Shown piece by piece: positions 8,305-16,820 of a stretch of 40,604 bases of DNA. The stretch spans positions 1 through 40,604 of the forward strand of contig DATJFH010000264.1 of the NCBI GenBank assembly GCA_035495815.1. Direction: 5' to 3'. Under the pieces are notes generated by a model. That model saw nothing but the letters and a program-made list of their open reading frames with translations, did not search any database and was not told the origin of the DNA. Position 1 is the first letter of the stretch. Every line of letters starts with the position of its first letter. Position numbers and translations under genes: made by a program. The stretch is from DATJFH01 sp035495815. GTDB taxonomy: Bacteria; Acidobacteriota; Terriglobia; Bryobacterales; Bryobacteraceae.

Positions 8305-11142
8305 ATGACCAGAAAACCAGTAGCAGTGATCGCAGCGGCAGTCGGCCTCCTCGCCGTACCCGCGTACTTGCGTACGGCGCAAAACACGCCCGTCCCGATC
8401 GGCGACGCGAAACAGGAAAATGCCGTCTCTCTTCGCGTGATGTTCGGTGTTCAAAAGATCCATCCGAAGACCTGGGACGGTGAGCTGACGGTCGACCGCG
8501 GCTCGATCACCGGGCTCAGCGGTGTTTTCTTCGAACGCGAGGATGCGGTGCTCGGCCCCGGGCGCTGGAAATGCACGAGCCGCGCGACCAATTACATGGA
8601 TTCCCAGTCCCCGCGCGGCTACGATCCGGTTCATACCAAGCCGTGGGAGCTGATTCCAAACGGAGTCGTAGCCACGGCGCAGGCGCCGGCCGGAGCCCGC
8701 GTCGATGTAAAAACCGCGTCGGGAAATTTCTCGTTCACTCTGGACCAGCTCGTGCTCGGCGCGCCGTTGAATTTTCTGGACGGCGACGCAACCGTGGAGC
8801 GGCTTCCGCCGACCGTGGCCCTGACCACGCAACCCGGAGAGAACGACTACCCGTCGCTGGCCACCGATTCACGCGGCGATCTTTGGGCGTCCTGGATTTC
8901 GTACGCGAACCGCGCGGACGCCGTGTTCGTCGCGCACCGGGGCGTGTCCGCCTGGGATCCCCCCATGCGGATCAGCGGTCCCGAGTTCACCGACAACTTC
9001 CGCACAGCGCTCGCCGGGGACGGCCAGGGCCGTCTCTGGGCAATCTGGTCGGCCAAGGGCGGCGGCGTCTGGGGCGTTTACGGGCGCTATTACACGAACG
9101 GCGTCTGGTCCGAGACGCAGCGCATCACCGGCGATGAGGGCCCCAATCTGTATCACGCCGTCGCGCGGGACTCGAGGGGCAAATTCCACCTGGTCTGGCA
9201 GGGCTTCCGCGACCGCCAATCCAAAATTCTGCTCAAAACGTTCGATGGCCAGTCCTGGTCGGCGGAAACGGTCGTCAGCACGGGCTCCAGCGACAACTGG
9301 GTCCCGGCCATCGCCGCCGATTCGAAGGGCGCGGTCTGGATCGGATGGGACGGTTACGAGAACGGAAATTTCGACGTGTATGTGCGGAAACTCGGGCCCG
9401 GAGGCAAGCTCGAAGCGCGCCGCCAGATCAGCCGGTCTGCCGGCTATGACGCCAACGTTTCGCTCGCCTGCGACCGGTCGGACCGGCTCTGGATCTCCTG
9501 GGATACGGCCGAGGCTAACTGGGGTAAGGATTGGAACAGCCAGCATTTCAGCCCCCGCGGCGGCGCCGGCCTGTACCGCACGCGCGCGGTCCGCATCGCG
9601 GCGCTCGATGGCGAACGCCTGCTGCAGCCGGCTGACGTGATGGATTCGATTCCGTCCACTTATCATGACTATTTCCAGATGGCCCGCCTGCAGGTGGACG
9701 GTTCGGGCCGCATCTGGGCGGTAGGGCGCTCGCTCACCAGTTTTCGCACGCGCGTCCAGAACAACTGGGGCGCAAGCGGCCGCTGGGAAGTGCTGATCAC
9801 CTCACTCGAAGGCGACCGCTGGCGCCCCGCTGTGAAACTGGACTCGACCGCCGGACGCAACGACGTCCGTATTGCGGGCGCGACCGATTCGTCCGGCCGG
9901 CTGTGGTTCGCCTGGTCCGCCGACGGACGCCTGTTCGGAAAACCGCAATCGCAGACCACGAATGTCAGCTACACCCGCATAGAGCCTCTCTCAGGCGGCG
10001 CCCCCGCCCGTCTGGCGCCGTTCCGCGAGCCGGCGGTCGAAGCCGTAACCGTGCATCAGGATGAGCCGGCGAACGTCGCCGCCATCCGCAGCTACCGCTA
10101 TCGGGTCGGAGCGAAAAACTACCGGATCCTGCGCGGCGACCTGCATCGGCACACCGATATCTCGGCGGACGGAATCGGCGACGGCTCCCTGCTCGACTTC
10201 TATCGTTACGCCTTCACTGCCGGGCAGTACGATTACATGGTCGTGACCGATCATCAATACGGCGGCACGGAGTACAACTGGTGGCGAACGGAAAAGTCGG
10301 AGGACGCGTTCCTGGTGGCCGGCCGTTTCTGGCCGCTGTTCGGCACGGAGCGCAGCCTGGGCTATCCTAATGGGCATCGCAATACGTTCTTCGCACAGCG
10401 CGGCAATCGCGAACTGCCCATCGGCCGCGACGAGGCTACAGGCAAAGCCAATACCGGCCCTATTCTGTATCCGTACCTGAGGAAGCTGAACGGTCTCACG
10501 TCCTCGCACAGCAGCGCTTCCGATCAGGGCACCGATTGGCGGGACAACGATCCGCAACTCGAGCCGCTGGTCGAGTTATACCAAGGCCTGAACTCGTCTT
10601 ACGAGTATGAAAACGCGCCTCGCGCCGATACTCCGGAGCGGCGCTACTTTCATCACGGCGAAGGCTGGCGTCCGGCGGGCTTTGTTTGGAACGCCTGGGC
10701 CAAGGGCCTGAAACTCGGGGTGCAGGCCAGTTCGGACCACATCGCCACGCACGACGCCTATGCGTGCGTGATCCTGGACGCGGACCAGGCTCGCACAAGG
10801 GAAGACATCCTGAACGCCATGCGCGCCCGGCACGCCTATGCCGCCACCGATAACATCATCGTCGACACCCGCATCGGCGATCACCTGATGGGCGACGTGT
10901 TTTCGTCGAAGGAGGTCCCGTTGCTCAAAGTGCGGGTCGAAGGCACCGGGCCGATCGACAAGATCGAAGTCATCAAGAACAACACCTTCGTACACACGGT
11001 TCGCCCGAAGGCGGCGCAATCGACCTTCGAATTCCGGGATAACGACATCAAGGCCGGCGAAAGCTATTATTACGTCCGCGTGCAGCAGGTAGCAGGGCAG
11101 ATGGCGTGGTCGAGCCCGATCTGGGTTCAATACTCACGTTGA
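8305..11142 (+). CDS. Exported beta-propeller protein with C-terminal PHP-like metal-hydrolase domain
   Basis: A 945-residue protein with a signal peptide (about residues 5-25). Residues about 180-570 hold repeated blades with the pattern DSRGxLWxxW / DGQGRLWAIW / DSKGAVWIGW, spaced about 50 residues apart, typical of a beta-propeller. From about 608 to the end lies a PHP/DUF3604-like domain: GDLHRHTDIS (His614, His616), VVTDH (Asp649, His650), SSHSS (His735 region) and SSDH (Asp811, His812) are candidate metal ligands. The final 90 residues look like a beta-sandwich. GTGAGGACGCTATG provides a ribosome-binding site overlapping the end of the previous gene. The substrate is unknown; phosphoesterase or carbohydrate-related activity is possible. 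I do not recognise a named family for the whole protein. Confidence 0.85.
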   Translation: MTRKPVAVIAAAVGLLAVPAYLRTAQNTPVPIGDAKQENAVSLRVMFGVQKIHPKTWDGELTVDRGSITGLSGVFFEREDAVLGPGRWKCTSRATNYMDSQSPRGYDPVHTKPWELIPNGVVATAQAPAGARVDVKTASGNFSFTLDQLVLGAPLNFLDGDATVERLPPTVALTTQPGENDYPSLATDSRGDLWASWISYANRADAVFVAHRGVSAWDPPMRISGPEFTDNFRTALAGDGQGRLWAIWSAKGGGVWGVYGRYYTNGVWSETQRITGDEGPNLYHAVARDSRGKFHLVWQGFRDRQSKILLKTFDGQSWSAETVVSTGSSDNWVPAIAADSKGAVWIGWDGYENGNFDVYVRKLGPGGKLEARRQISRSAGYDANVSLACDRSDRLWISWDTAEANWGKDWNSQHFSPRGGAGLYRTRAVRIAALDGERLLQPADVMDSIPSTYHDYFQMARLQVDGSGRIWAVGRSLTSFRTRVQNNWGASGRWEVLITSLEGDRWRPAVKLDSTAGRNDVRIAGATDSSGRLWFAWSADGRLFGKPQSQTTNVSYTRIEPLSGGAPARLAPFREPAVEAVTVHQDEPANVAAIRSYRYRVGAKNYRILRGDLHRHTDISADGIGDGSLLDFYRYAFTAGQYDYMVVTDHQYGGTEYNWWRTEKSEDAFLVAGRFWPLFGTERSLGYPNGHRNTFFAQRGNRELPIGRDEATGKANTGPILYPYLRKLNGLTSSHSSASDQGTDWRDNDPQLEPLVELYQGLNSSYEYENAPRADTPERRYFHHGEGWRPAGFVWNAWAKGLKLGVQASSDHIATHDAYACVILDADQARTREDILNAMRARHAYAATDNIIVDTRIGDHLMGDVFSSKEVPLLKVRVEGTGPIDKIEVIKNNTFVHTVRPKAAQSTFEFRDNDIKAGESYYYVRVQQVAGQMAWSSPIWVQYSR

Positions 11143-11152
11143 GTGAACTGGC

Positions 11153-11926
11153 ATGAAGTCCCTGGCGCTGTTCGTCCTCGTTTCCGCGACGCTGGCGGCT
11201 CAGACGCGGCCGTTAATCGATGCCTCCAAGGTGATCGACCTCACCTACGACTTCGACGAAAAGACCGTGAACTGGCCCACCGCCAAACCATTTGAATTCC
11301 GGCGGGAGAGCTGGGGCATGTCGCCTGAGGGCCACTGGTACGCCGCGGGCTACTATGCCGGAAGTGAACACCTCGGCACTCACATCGACAGTCCCATCCA
11401 CTTCGGCAGGGGACAGGCGACGACCGACCGCATTCCGCTCGACAAGCTGATCGGTCCCGTGATTGTGGTGGACGTGTCGCAGGCCTGCGCCGGCAATCGG
11501 GATTACCTGATCACGGCCGCCGACCTGCAGAAGCGGGAGAAAGCGAACGGAGCGATACCGGCCGGATCCATCGTGGTGGCTCGCACGGGCTGGGGCGGTA
11601 ACTGGCCGGACAAAAAGCGGTATCTCGGCACGGACCGTGCGGGCGATACGGCCAACCTGCACTTTCCGGGTTTCGCCAGGGACGCGGCCGAACTGCTGGT
11701 CTCGCGCCGTATCGCCGGCGTGGGGATCGACACGGCCAGCATTGATTATGGACCGTCGAAGGATTTCATCACCCATCAGATAGTGAACGGCGCCGGGATC
11801 TTCGGACTGGAAAATATCGCAAATGTGGACAGGCTGCCGGTGAAGGGCGCCACGCTCATCGCGCTGCCGATGAAGATCAAGGGCGGCAGCGGCGGTCCAA
11901 CCCGAATCGTGGCCGTGCTGCCCTAG
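11153..11926 (+). CDS. Exported cyclase-family (kynurenine formamidase-like) protein
   Basis: A 257-residue protein with a signal peptide (MKSLALFVLVSATLAAQ) and the cyclase/arylformamidase fold. The diagnostic metal-binding motif HxGTHxDxPxHF is at 73-84 (His73, His77, Asp79, His83), and GIDTASIDYG in the second half matches the conserved GxDxxSxD segment. Cytoplasmic members hydrolyse N-formylkynurenine; this exported one probably acts on another amide, ester or lactone. It starts 10 bp after the propeller/PHP gene and is the third exported metal-dependent hydrolase in the row. The gene is convergent with the sulfatase gene downstream. Confidence 0.9.
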   Translation: MKSLALFVLVSATLAAQTRPLIDASKVIDLTYDFDEKTVNWPTAKPFEFRRESWGMSPEGHWYAAGYYAGSEHLGTHIDSPIHFGRGQATTDRIPLDKLIGPVIVVDVSQACAGNRDYLITAADLQKREKANGAIPAGSIVVARTGWGGNWPDKKRYLGTDRAGDTANLHFPGFARDAAELLVSRRIAGVGIDTASIDYGPSKDFITHQIVNGAGIFGLENIANVDRLPVKGATLIALPMKIKGGSGGPTRIVAVLP

Positions 11927-12083
11927 CTTCCGGCGCGCGAAAGGAATATGCGCATTTCCGCCCTCTCGCGCTGCTGCTTCTGCCTGCGCTTTGCCGCGGC
12001 GAACCGCTCGGTGAGGGGGACGGTGCGCGGCAAAACGATCAAGCTCCCCGCCCACGCGCCGTTACACTGTAGTGACCGTCGGA

Positions 12084-13529
12084 TTACATCGGCCGGGTGT
12101 GGCCGTCGCGCTGGTACTTCTCCAATAGTCCGGTCAGCTTCGCCACGATCTCCGGATGTTGCAGCCAGACGTTGTCCGCTTCGGTCGGATCTTTGCGGAT
12201 GTTGTAAAGCTGCCCCTTCGGACCGCCCGGCGTCGGCTCCACTCTCTGCGGCTTGGTGAATCCGCCCGACCCCAGCCCCAGCTCCAGCTTCCAATCGCCC
12301 TGGCGGATAGAGAACATCCCCAGCGACGAATGATGCACGATCGAGTCGCGGATCGGCTTTCCCTTCTTGCCTTGCAGAGCCGGCAGCAGGTTGAAGCTAT
12401 CCTCCGCCGCGTCCTTTGGAAGCTTCGCGCCCACGATCTCGGCCGCGGTCGCCACGAAGTCGGTGAGGCAGCCCAACTCGTCGCTGACCGCGCCCGCCTT
12501 GATCCTTCCAGGCCAGCGCGCGATGAACGGAATGCGGTGTCCGGCATCCCAGATGTCCGCCTTCTCGCCCTTCCAGCCGGCGTTGGCGCGATGCGCGAAC
12601 TTCTCCTTGTCCTCCACCTTCCAGTCCGCGCCGTTGTCGCTGGTAAAAATCACCAGCGTATGGTCGGCCACCTTAGCTTCGTCCAGCGCCCGCAGCACCT
12701 GCCCCAGAGTGTGGTCCACTTGCGCCACGAAGTCGCCGTAAATGCCAGCCTTGGACTTGCCCTGAAATTCGGGCTTAGGAACCCAGGGCGTATGCGGGCC
12801 AGTTAACGCCAGATACAGAAAGAACGGCTGCGACGGCTTGGCGGCGCGATCCTTAATGATACTGACGGCTTTGTCAGTCAAGGTCGGCAGCACGTCCTCG
12901 ATCTTGAAATGCGGGGCGATCGGCCCGCCGCGCCAGAACACACCGCGCGGGTTATTCTTGCCTTCGGTCTTGGCCGTAGGCTGCTCGACCGCCCGGTCAT
13001 TCTCGATGTACACGTACGGGTCCATATCGAGCGATGCCGGAATGCCGAAGTAATAATCGAACCCGTGCGTCGTGGGGTTCGGATGGAGAGGCTTGCTGTA
13101 ATCCGCCTTTTCTTCCGAGCCCAGCCCCAAATGCCACTTGCCGACGCCCGCCGTGTAGTACCCCTTAGCCTTGAGCATCGCGGGCGCCGTCAGCCGCCCG
13201 GACTCGATCAGGTTCGGCGAATACCCCCACAGAACACCTTCCTTGAGCCTCGACCGCCAGCAGTAGCGCCCGGTCATGATGCCATACCGGGTCGGCGTGC
13301 AGACCGCCGAAGGCGAATGCATGTCGATGAAGCGCATGCCCTGGGACGCGAACTTGTTGGCGTTCGGCGTCGGGACGGCGGTCTCCTTGTTGTAACAGCC
13401 CAGGTCGCCCCAGCCCAGGTCGTCAGCCAGGATATACACGATGTTGGGCAGTGAGGCGTCGGCGGCGTACATGGCGGCCGGAGTGGCCGCCGCTGCTTTG
13501 CAAAAATCTCTGCGGGTCAGTTGGGTCAT
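12084..13529 (-). CDS. Tat-exported sulfatase (second of two)
   Basis: A 481-residue sulfatase of the alkaline phosphatase superfamily, hydrolysing sulfate esters outside the cytoplasm. The N-terminus TRRDFCKAAAATPAAMYA is a twin-arginine signal. Metal ligands are at ILADDLGWGD (Asp36, Asp37), and the catalytic motif is CTPTR at 77-81, where Cys77 would be converted to formylglycine. GVGKWHLG and FTSDNGADW are further conserved blocks. The length is normal for arylsulfatase A-like enzymes. ATG 13529 is chosen over the longer frame because the signal peptide begins there and its ATGA overlaps the stop of the preceding sulfatase. No maturation enzyme (FGE or anSME) is seen in the window. Confidence 0.93.
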   Translation of the reverse strand: MTQLTRRDFCKAAAATPAAMYAADASLPNIVYILADDLGWGDLGCYNKETAVPTPNANKFASQGMRFIDMHSPSAVCTPTRYGIMTGRYCWRSRLKEGVLWGYSPNLIESGRLTAPAMLKAKGYYTAGVGKWHLGLGSEEKADYSKPLHPNPTTHGFDYYFGIPASLDMDPYVYIENDRAVEQPTAKTEGKNNPRGVFWRGGPIAPHFKIEDVLPTLTDKAVSIIKDRAAKPSQPFFLYLALTGPHTPWVPKPEFQGKSKAGIYGDFVAQVDHTLGQVLRALDEAKVADHTLVIFTSDNGADWKVEDKEKFAHRANAGWKGEKADIWDAGHRIPFIARWPGRIKAGAVSDELGCLTDFVATAAEIVGAKLPKDAAEDSFNLLPALQGKKGKPIRDSIVHHSSLGMFSIRQGDWKLELGLGSGGFTKPQRVEPTPGGPKGQLYNIRKDPTEADNVWLQHPEIVAKLTGLLEKYQRDGHTRPM

Positions 13530-14920
13530 GGTCTTTTCGTGCCGGGCCAGGCGTAATCGTTTTTCCCGGCCGACGGCTCCAGCGGGCCCGGCGGCAGCTC
13601 TTTCTGCCACGCCAGCAGCTTGGGCGCCAGCCGGTTCACGATCTCCGGCTTGCGATCGGCCAGGTTGTTCAGCTCCGTCGGATCGCGCGGAATGTCGTAC
13701 AGTTCCACGCGGCTGCGATCCGGGTTCATGAGCAGCTTCCATTGTCCCTCCCGGATGGAGAGCATCGGGCTGCGGTGCATCGTGTCCCCGGCGATGCGGA
13801 AGCGCCACTCCCAGAAGATCGGCTTCGTCCGGGGGCGCGCCTTCCCCAACAGGATATCGCTCACGTCCTCCCCGTCCAGCCGCCAGTCAGCAGGAGAATG
13901 CGTGTCGGTCAAAGCATTAATCGTCGGCAGAAAATCGACGGAGGTCAGCACCGACTCATTGTCTACCCGCCCCGCCGGAATGCGACCCGGCGCCCGCGCC
14001 AGGAAGGGCAGCCGCACGCCGCCCTCGTACAGGCTCCGCTTCCGCCCGCGGAACGGACCCGGCGTGCCCACCGCGCTGTGGCTGGCGTTGGTAATGTGAA
14101 TATCTTCAGGACCGTTGTCGCTCGAAAACAGGATCAGGGTGTCGTTCGCCAGCCCCAGTTCGTCGAGCTTGGCCAGCAGCCGCCCCACCTGGGTATCGAG
14201 GTCCGTGACCGACGCGTAAAAAATCTGCATCGCGCCCTTGTGGGGCACACCCGTCGGCCCGAAGCGCGCGTAGGGCCGCATCTGCTCTTCGGTCGGATTC
14301 AAGGTGGCGTGTGGCACAAGGCTCCACAAGTTGAGATAAAACGGACGCGTCCGGTTCTTTTCGATGAAGCGGATTCCCTCATCGACGATCAGCCGGCTCG
14401 ACCGCGCGCGGAAGTGGGGATCGCGCTCGTCCCAACCCGGTCCGTTCGAGTTCACGGTACGGTGGTCGTCGAATCCGTAGGCGGACGGATCAGGGGCTCC
14501 TTTACCTCCGCCGAGGTGCCATTTGCCGAAATGCGCGGTGGCGTAGCCCGCCTGTTTGAGAATGCGCGGAATGGTCACCACGGACGGATCGAGCCAGTTC
14601 GGCATGCCGCGCGCCTGATTCTGTTCTTCCGCCGCGAAGTGGCCGTGAATCTTGTGGCGCGCTGGAAAATGTCCGGTGGTGAAAGCCGTCCGGCTCGGCG
14701 AGCACACCGGATTGGCGACGTAAAACTGGGTGAACAGCGAGCCCTGGCTGGCCATCCGGTCGAGGTTGGGCGTCTTGATGTCGCGATGTCCGTAACACCC
14801 CAGATCGCCCCAACCCAGATCGTCGGCCAGAATGAAAATCACATTGAGCGGGCGGCGGCTGGCCTGCCCGAACGCGCTGACCGCTCCCGCGGCGGTGGAT
14901 AGGAATTGTCGGCGAATCAT
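13526..14920 (-). CDS. Tat-exported sulfatase (first of two)
   Basis: A 464-residue sulfatase with an N-terminal export signal (MIRRQFLSTAAGAVSAFG), metal ligands in ILADDLGWGD (Asp33, Asp34) and the catalytic CSPSR motif at 73-77 with Cys73 as the formylglycine precursor. HFGKWHLGG and FSSDNGPED are also conserved. It resembles its downstream neighbour, so the pair may come from an old duplication, but the middle and end differ enough to suggest different substrates. The gene starts 16 bp after the esterase stop and overlaps the second sulfatase by 4 bp. Sulfated polysaccharides are likely substrates of such enzymes; this is inferred. Confidence 0.93.
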   Translation of the reverse strand: MIRRQFLSTAAGAVSAFGQASRRPLNVIFILADDLGWGDLGCYGHRDIKTPNLDRMASQGSLFTQFYVANPVCSPSRTAFTTGHFPARHKIHGHFAAEEQNQARGMPNWLDPSVVTIPRILKQAGYATAHFGKWHLGGGKGAPDPSAYGFDDHRTVNSNGPGWDERDPHFRARSSRLIVDEGIRFIEKNRTRPFYLNLWSLVPHATLNPTEEQMRPYARFGPTGVPHKGAMQIFYASVTDLDTQVGRLLAKLDELGLANDTLILFSSDNGPEDIHITNASHSAVGTPGPFRGRKRSLYEGGVRLPFLARAPGRIPAGRVDNESVLTSVDFLPTINALTDTHSPADWRLDGEDVSDILLGKARPRTKPIFWEWRFRIAGDTMHRSPMLSIREGQWKLLMNPDRSRVELYDIPRDPTELNNLADRKPEIVNRLAPKLLAWQKELPPGPLEPSAGKNDYAWPGTKRP

Positions 14921-14936
14921 GAGATCTTTGAGGATA

Positions 14937-15836
14937 CTACTTCCCGGCGAAGGCTTTCTGATAAAACGCGAAGGCGCGGCTGCCCATTGTCTCGTATAGC
15001 TTCTCCGGGTTATGCGCAACGCCGGGCACGACGTCGAAATCATGCGGCACGTGCAATCGTTCGAGCAGCGCGTGCGCTTTCCGGCTGCGCTCGAGACCCG
15101 GGTCCTGGTCCCCCACGGACACGCGGATGAACGTCTTGCCGCGAATGGCTTCGATATTCTTTTCCAGCAGCACTCCCGGATTGGCGGCCCGTGCCCGCTC
15201 CGTGCTTGCGCCGAACATTCTTTGAAAAACTTCCGTCATCCGCGGCAGCACGATCGACTCGACGTCCTCGAAAACACCTGCCATACCCCCGACCGCGCCG
15301 AAAACCTGGGGATACTTGAATCCCAGATGCGGGGCGCCGAACCCGCCCATCGAGAACCCCTCCACGCCGCGCATTTCCCGCCGGGCGATCGTGCGGTAAG
15401 CGCCGTCCACGTGGGGGATCAGCTCTTTCACGATCACGCTTTCGACCGGATACTTTCCGTCCGGTGAATCGCAGTATAAGCTGTCGCGCATTCCGTTCAC
15501 CAGCACGACGATCATGGCCGGCGCGTTTCCCGCGCGAATGGCCGCGGCGAGCGGCGCCACAAACTTTGCGCCCGTCCGCTGCGTGCCGCCAAGCCCGTGC
15601 AGCCAGTAAACCACCGGGTAACGCCGGCTGGTAGTGGTAGCGTAGTCGGGCGGCAGGTAAAGCAGATAGCTGACCTCGCTCCCGGCCAGTTTGCTGGAGA
15701 ACGACGCGTACTTCGTGCCGGCAGGTTCGCTCTTGTCCGGGTCGAGCCAATGGGACTCGCGTTTCTTCTCGTCCTGCGCGGTGCACACGATGCTGAACGC
15801 CAGAAGAACGCCGAAGGCTCGTCTCATGCGGTCCAT
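14937..15836 (-). CDS. Exported alpha/beta-hydrolase esterase (esterase D/PHB depolymerase-like)
   Basis: A 299-residue alpha/beta-hydrolase with an N-terminal signal sequence (AFGVLLAFSIVCTAQ). The oxyanion segment YWLHGLGG (about 78-84) and the nucleophile elbow EGFSMGG (Ser162) are clear. An acid in VSVGDQDPG and a histidine in PGVAHNPEKLY complete the triad. Related enzymes remove acetyl or feruloyl groups from polysaccharides. Being the first gene of an operon with two sulfatases supports a role in stripping substituents from a complex glycan; this is inference. ATG 15836 is used; a second ATG at 15827 is equally possible. The longer open frame upstream is intergenic. Confidence 0.87.
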   Translation of the reverse strand: MDRMRRAFGVLLAFSIVCTAQDEKKRESHWLDPDKSEPAGTKYASFSSKLAGSEVSYLLYLPPDYATTTSRRYPVVYWLHGLGGTQRTGAKFVAPLAAAIRAGNAPAMIVVLVNGMRDSLYCDSPDGKYPVESVIVKELIPHVDGAYRTIARREMRGVEGFSMGGFGAPHLGFKYPQVFGAVGGMAGVFEDVESIVLPRMTEVFQRMFGASTERARAANPGVLLEKNIEAIRGKTFIRVSVGDQDPGLERSRKAHALLERLHVPHDFDVVPGVAHNPEKLYETMGSRAFAFYQKAFAGK

Positions 15837-15999
15837 TAAATCCGAAGGGGCGTTGGCTGTCAACGGATTTAAAGCGCCGGGCCACGGCGGGGCTTGCGAC
15901 TTCAGTGGCCGTTTGCGCACCGTCGGAAATGCGAGGATTGCTCCGAAGCGATCCTCCCAAGGGCGCCAGCCCCATCACTTGCTTGCGAACATTGCCGAT

Positions 16000-16027
16000 T
16001 TGACAACCCCTTCACTTGTGTTATCCT
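16000..16027 (+). promoter_or_regulatory. Sigma-70-type promoter of the rplA-rpoC block
   Basis: A perfect -35 TTGACA (16000-16005), a 16-bp spacer and a -10 TATCCT (16022-16027, four of six bases). Transcription would start near 16034, about 64 bases before rplA, leaving room for the L1-type leader. The upstream region to 15837 holds no gene that I can support. Confidence 0.75.
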
Positions 16028-16046
16028 GGTTAGGTTCCCAAAGAAA

Positions 16047-16094
16047 CTCAATGGGAGGCCACTGCGTCTAGTGGCCGTTCGCACCAGTGAGGAG
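16047..16094 (+). promoter_or_regulatory. L1-binding autoregulatory leader (L1 mRNA motif) before rplA
   Basis: The leader folds into the L1-target shape known from bacterial rplK-rplA leaders. An outer helix pairs CTCA (16047-16050) with TGAG (16088-16091) and TGG (16052-16054) with CCA (16084-16086). A perfect inner stem GGCCACT/AGTGGCC (16057-16063 with 16070-16076) has a six-base loop. Between the helices lie the conserved GGGAG and CCGTT strands that mimic the L1 site on 23S rRNA. The outer helix covers the start of the GAGGAG ribosome-binding site, so L1 binding should block translation. The structure is seen in the sequence; the regulation is inferred from the known L1 motif. Confidence 0.75.
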
Positions 16095-16097
16095 ATA

Positions 16098-16805
16098 ATG
16101 GCACAGAAGACAGGTAAGCAATACCAGGCGGCGGCTAAGCAGGTGGAAGCGCGCCCGTATCCGCTCGACGAAGCGATTCCGCTTCTCCAAAAGATCAAAT
16201 TCGCCAAATTCGACGAGACCGTCGAAGTGCACCTCCGCCTGGGAGTAGACCCCAAGCACGCCGACCAGATGGTCCGCGGCACGGTGGTCATGCCCAACGG
16301 GCTCGGTAAATCCAAGAAAGTGCTGGTAATCGCCGGAGCCGATCGCCAGAAGGAAGCAGAAGAGGCGGGCGCCGATATCGTGGGAGGCGAAGAGATCGTC
16401 ACCCGCATCCAATCGGAAGGCTGGACCGATTTCGACGCCGTCATCGCCACTCCCGACATGATGCGATCGGTCGGCAAGCTCGGCAAGGTGCTCGGCCCGC
16501 GCGGCCTGATGCCGAATCCCAAGACGGGCACGGTCACCACCGAGGTCGGCAAGGCGATCAAGGAGATCAAAGCCGGCAAGGTCGAGTTTCGTGTGGACAA
16601 GACCGGCATCATCCACTCGCCGGTCGGCAAAGTGAGCTTCGCTAAAGACAAGCTGATCGAAAACGCCTCGAGCCTGATCCAGGCCGTATTGAAGGCCAAA
16701 CCAGCGGCTGCCAAAGGAAAATACGTCAAAACCGCGACGGTGTGCTCCACCATGGGACCGGGGGTTGCGCTGGACGTGACTGCTTTCAATGCAGCCAAGT
16801 TATAG
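16098..16805 (+). CDS. rplA: 50S ribosomal protein L1
   Basis: A 235-residue L1 protein, which binds 23S rRNA at the mobile stalk near the E site and also represses its own mRNA. The signature GPRGLMPNPKTGTVT lies in the middle and KTGIIHSPVGKVSF in the second half. ATG 16098 follows a strong GAGGAG site; the longer frame upstream is leader sequence. Normally rplK lies directly before rplA, but here the neighbour upstream is a divergent esterase gene, so the L11 gene must be elsewhere. rplJ follows after 15 bp. Confidence 0.98.
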   Translation: MAQKTGKQYQAAAKQVEARPYPLDEAIPLLQKIKFAKFDETVEVHLRLGVDPKHADQMVRGTVVMPNGLGKSKKVLVIAGADRQKEAEEAGADIVGGEEIVTRIQSEGWTDFDAVIATPDMMRSVGKLGKVLGPRGLMPNPKTGTVTTEVGKAIKEIKAGKVEFRVDKTGIIHSPVGKVSFAKDKLIENASSLIQAVLKAKPAAAKGKYVKTATVCSTMGPGVALDVTAFNAAKL

Positions 16806-16820
16806 GACAGGCCGGATATC

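Noticed and set aside
11927..12083. Open frames and a weak inverted repeat (GCGCGA / TCGCGC) between the convergent cyclase and sulfatase genes
   Set aside because: The stem is only 6 bp with a long loop and no T-run, and the frames continue into the sulfatase gene in the wrong strand or frame.
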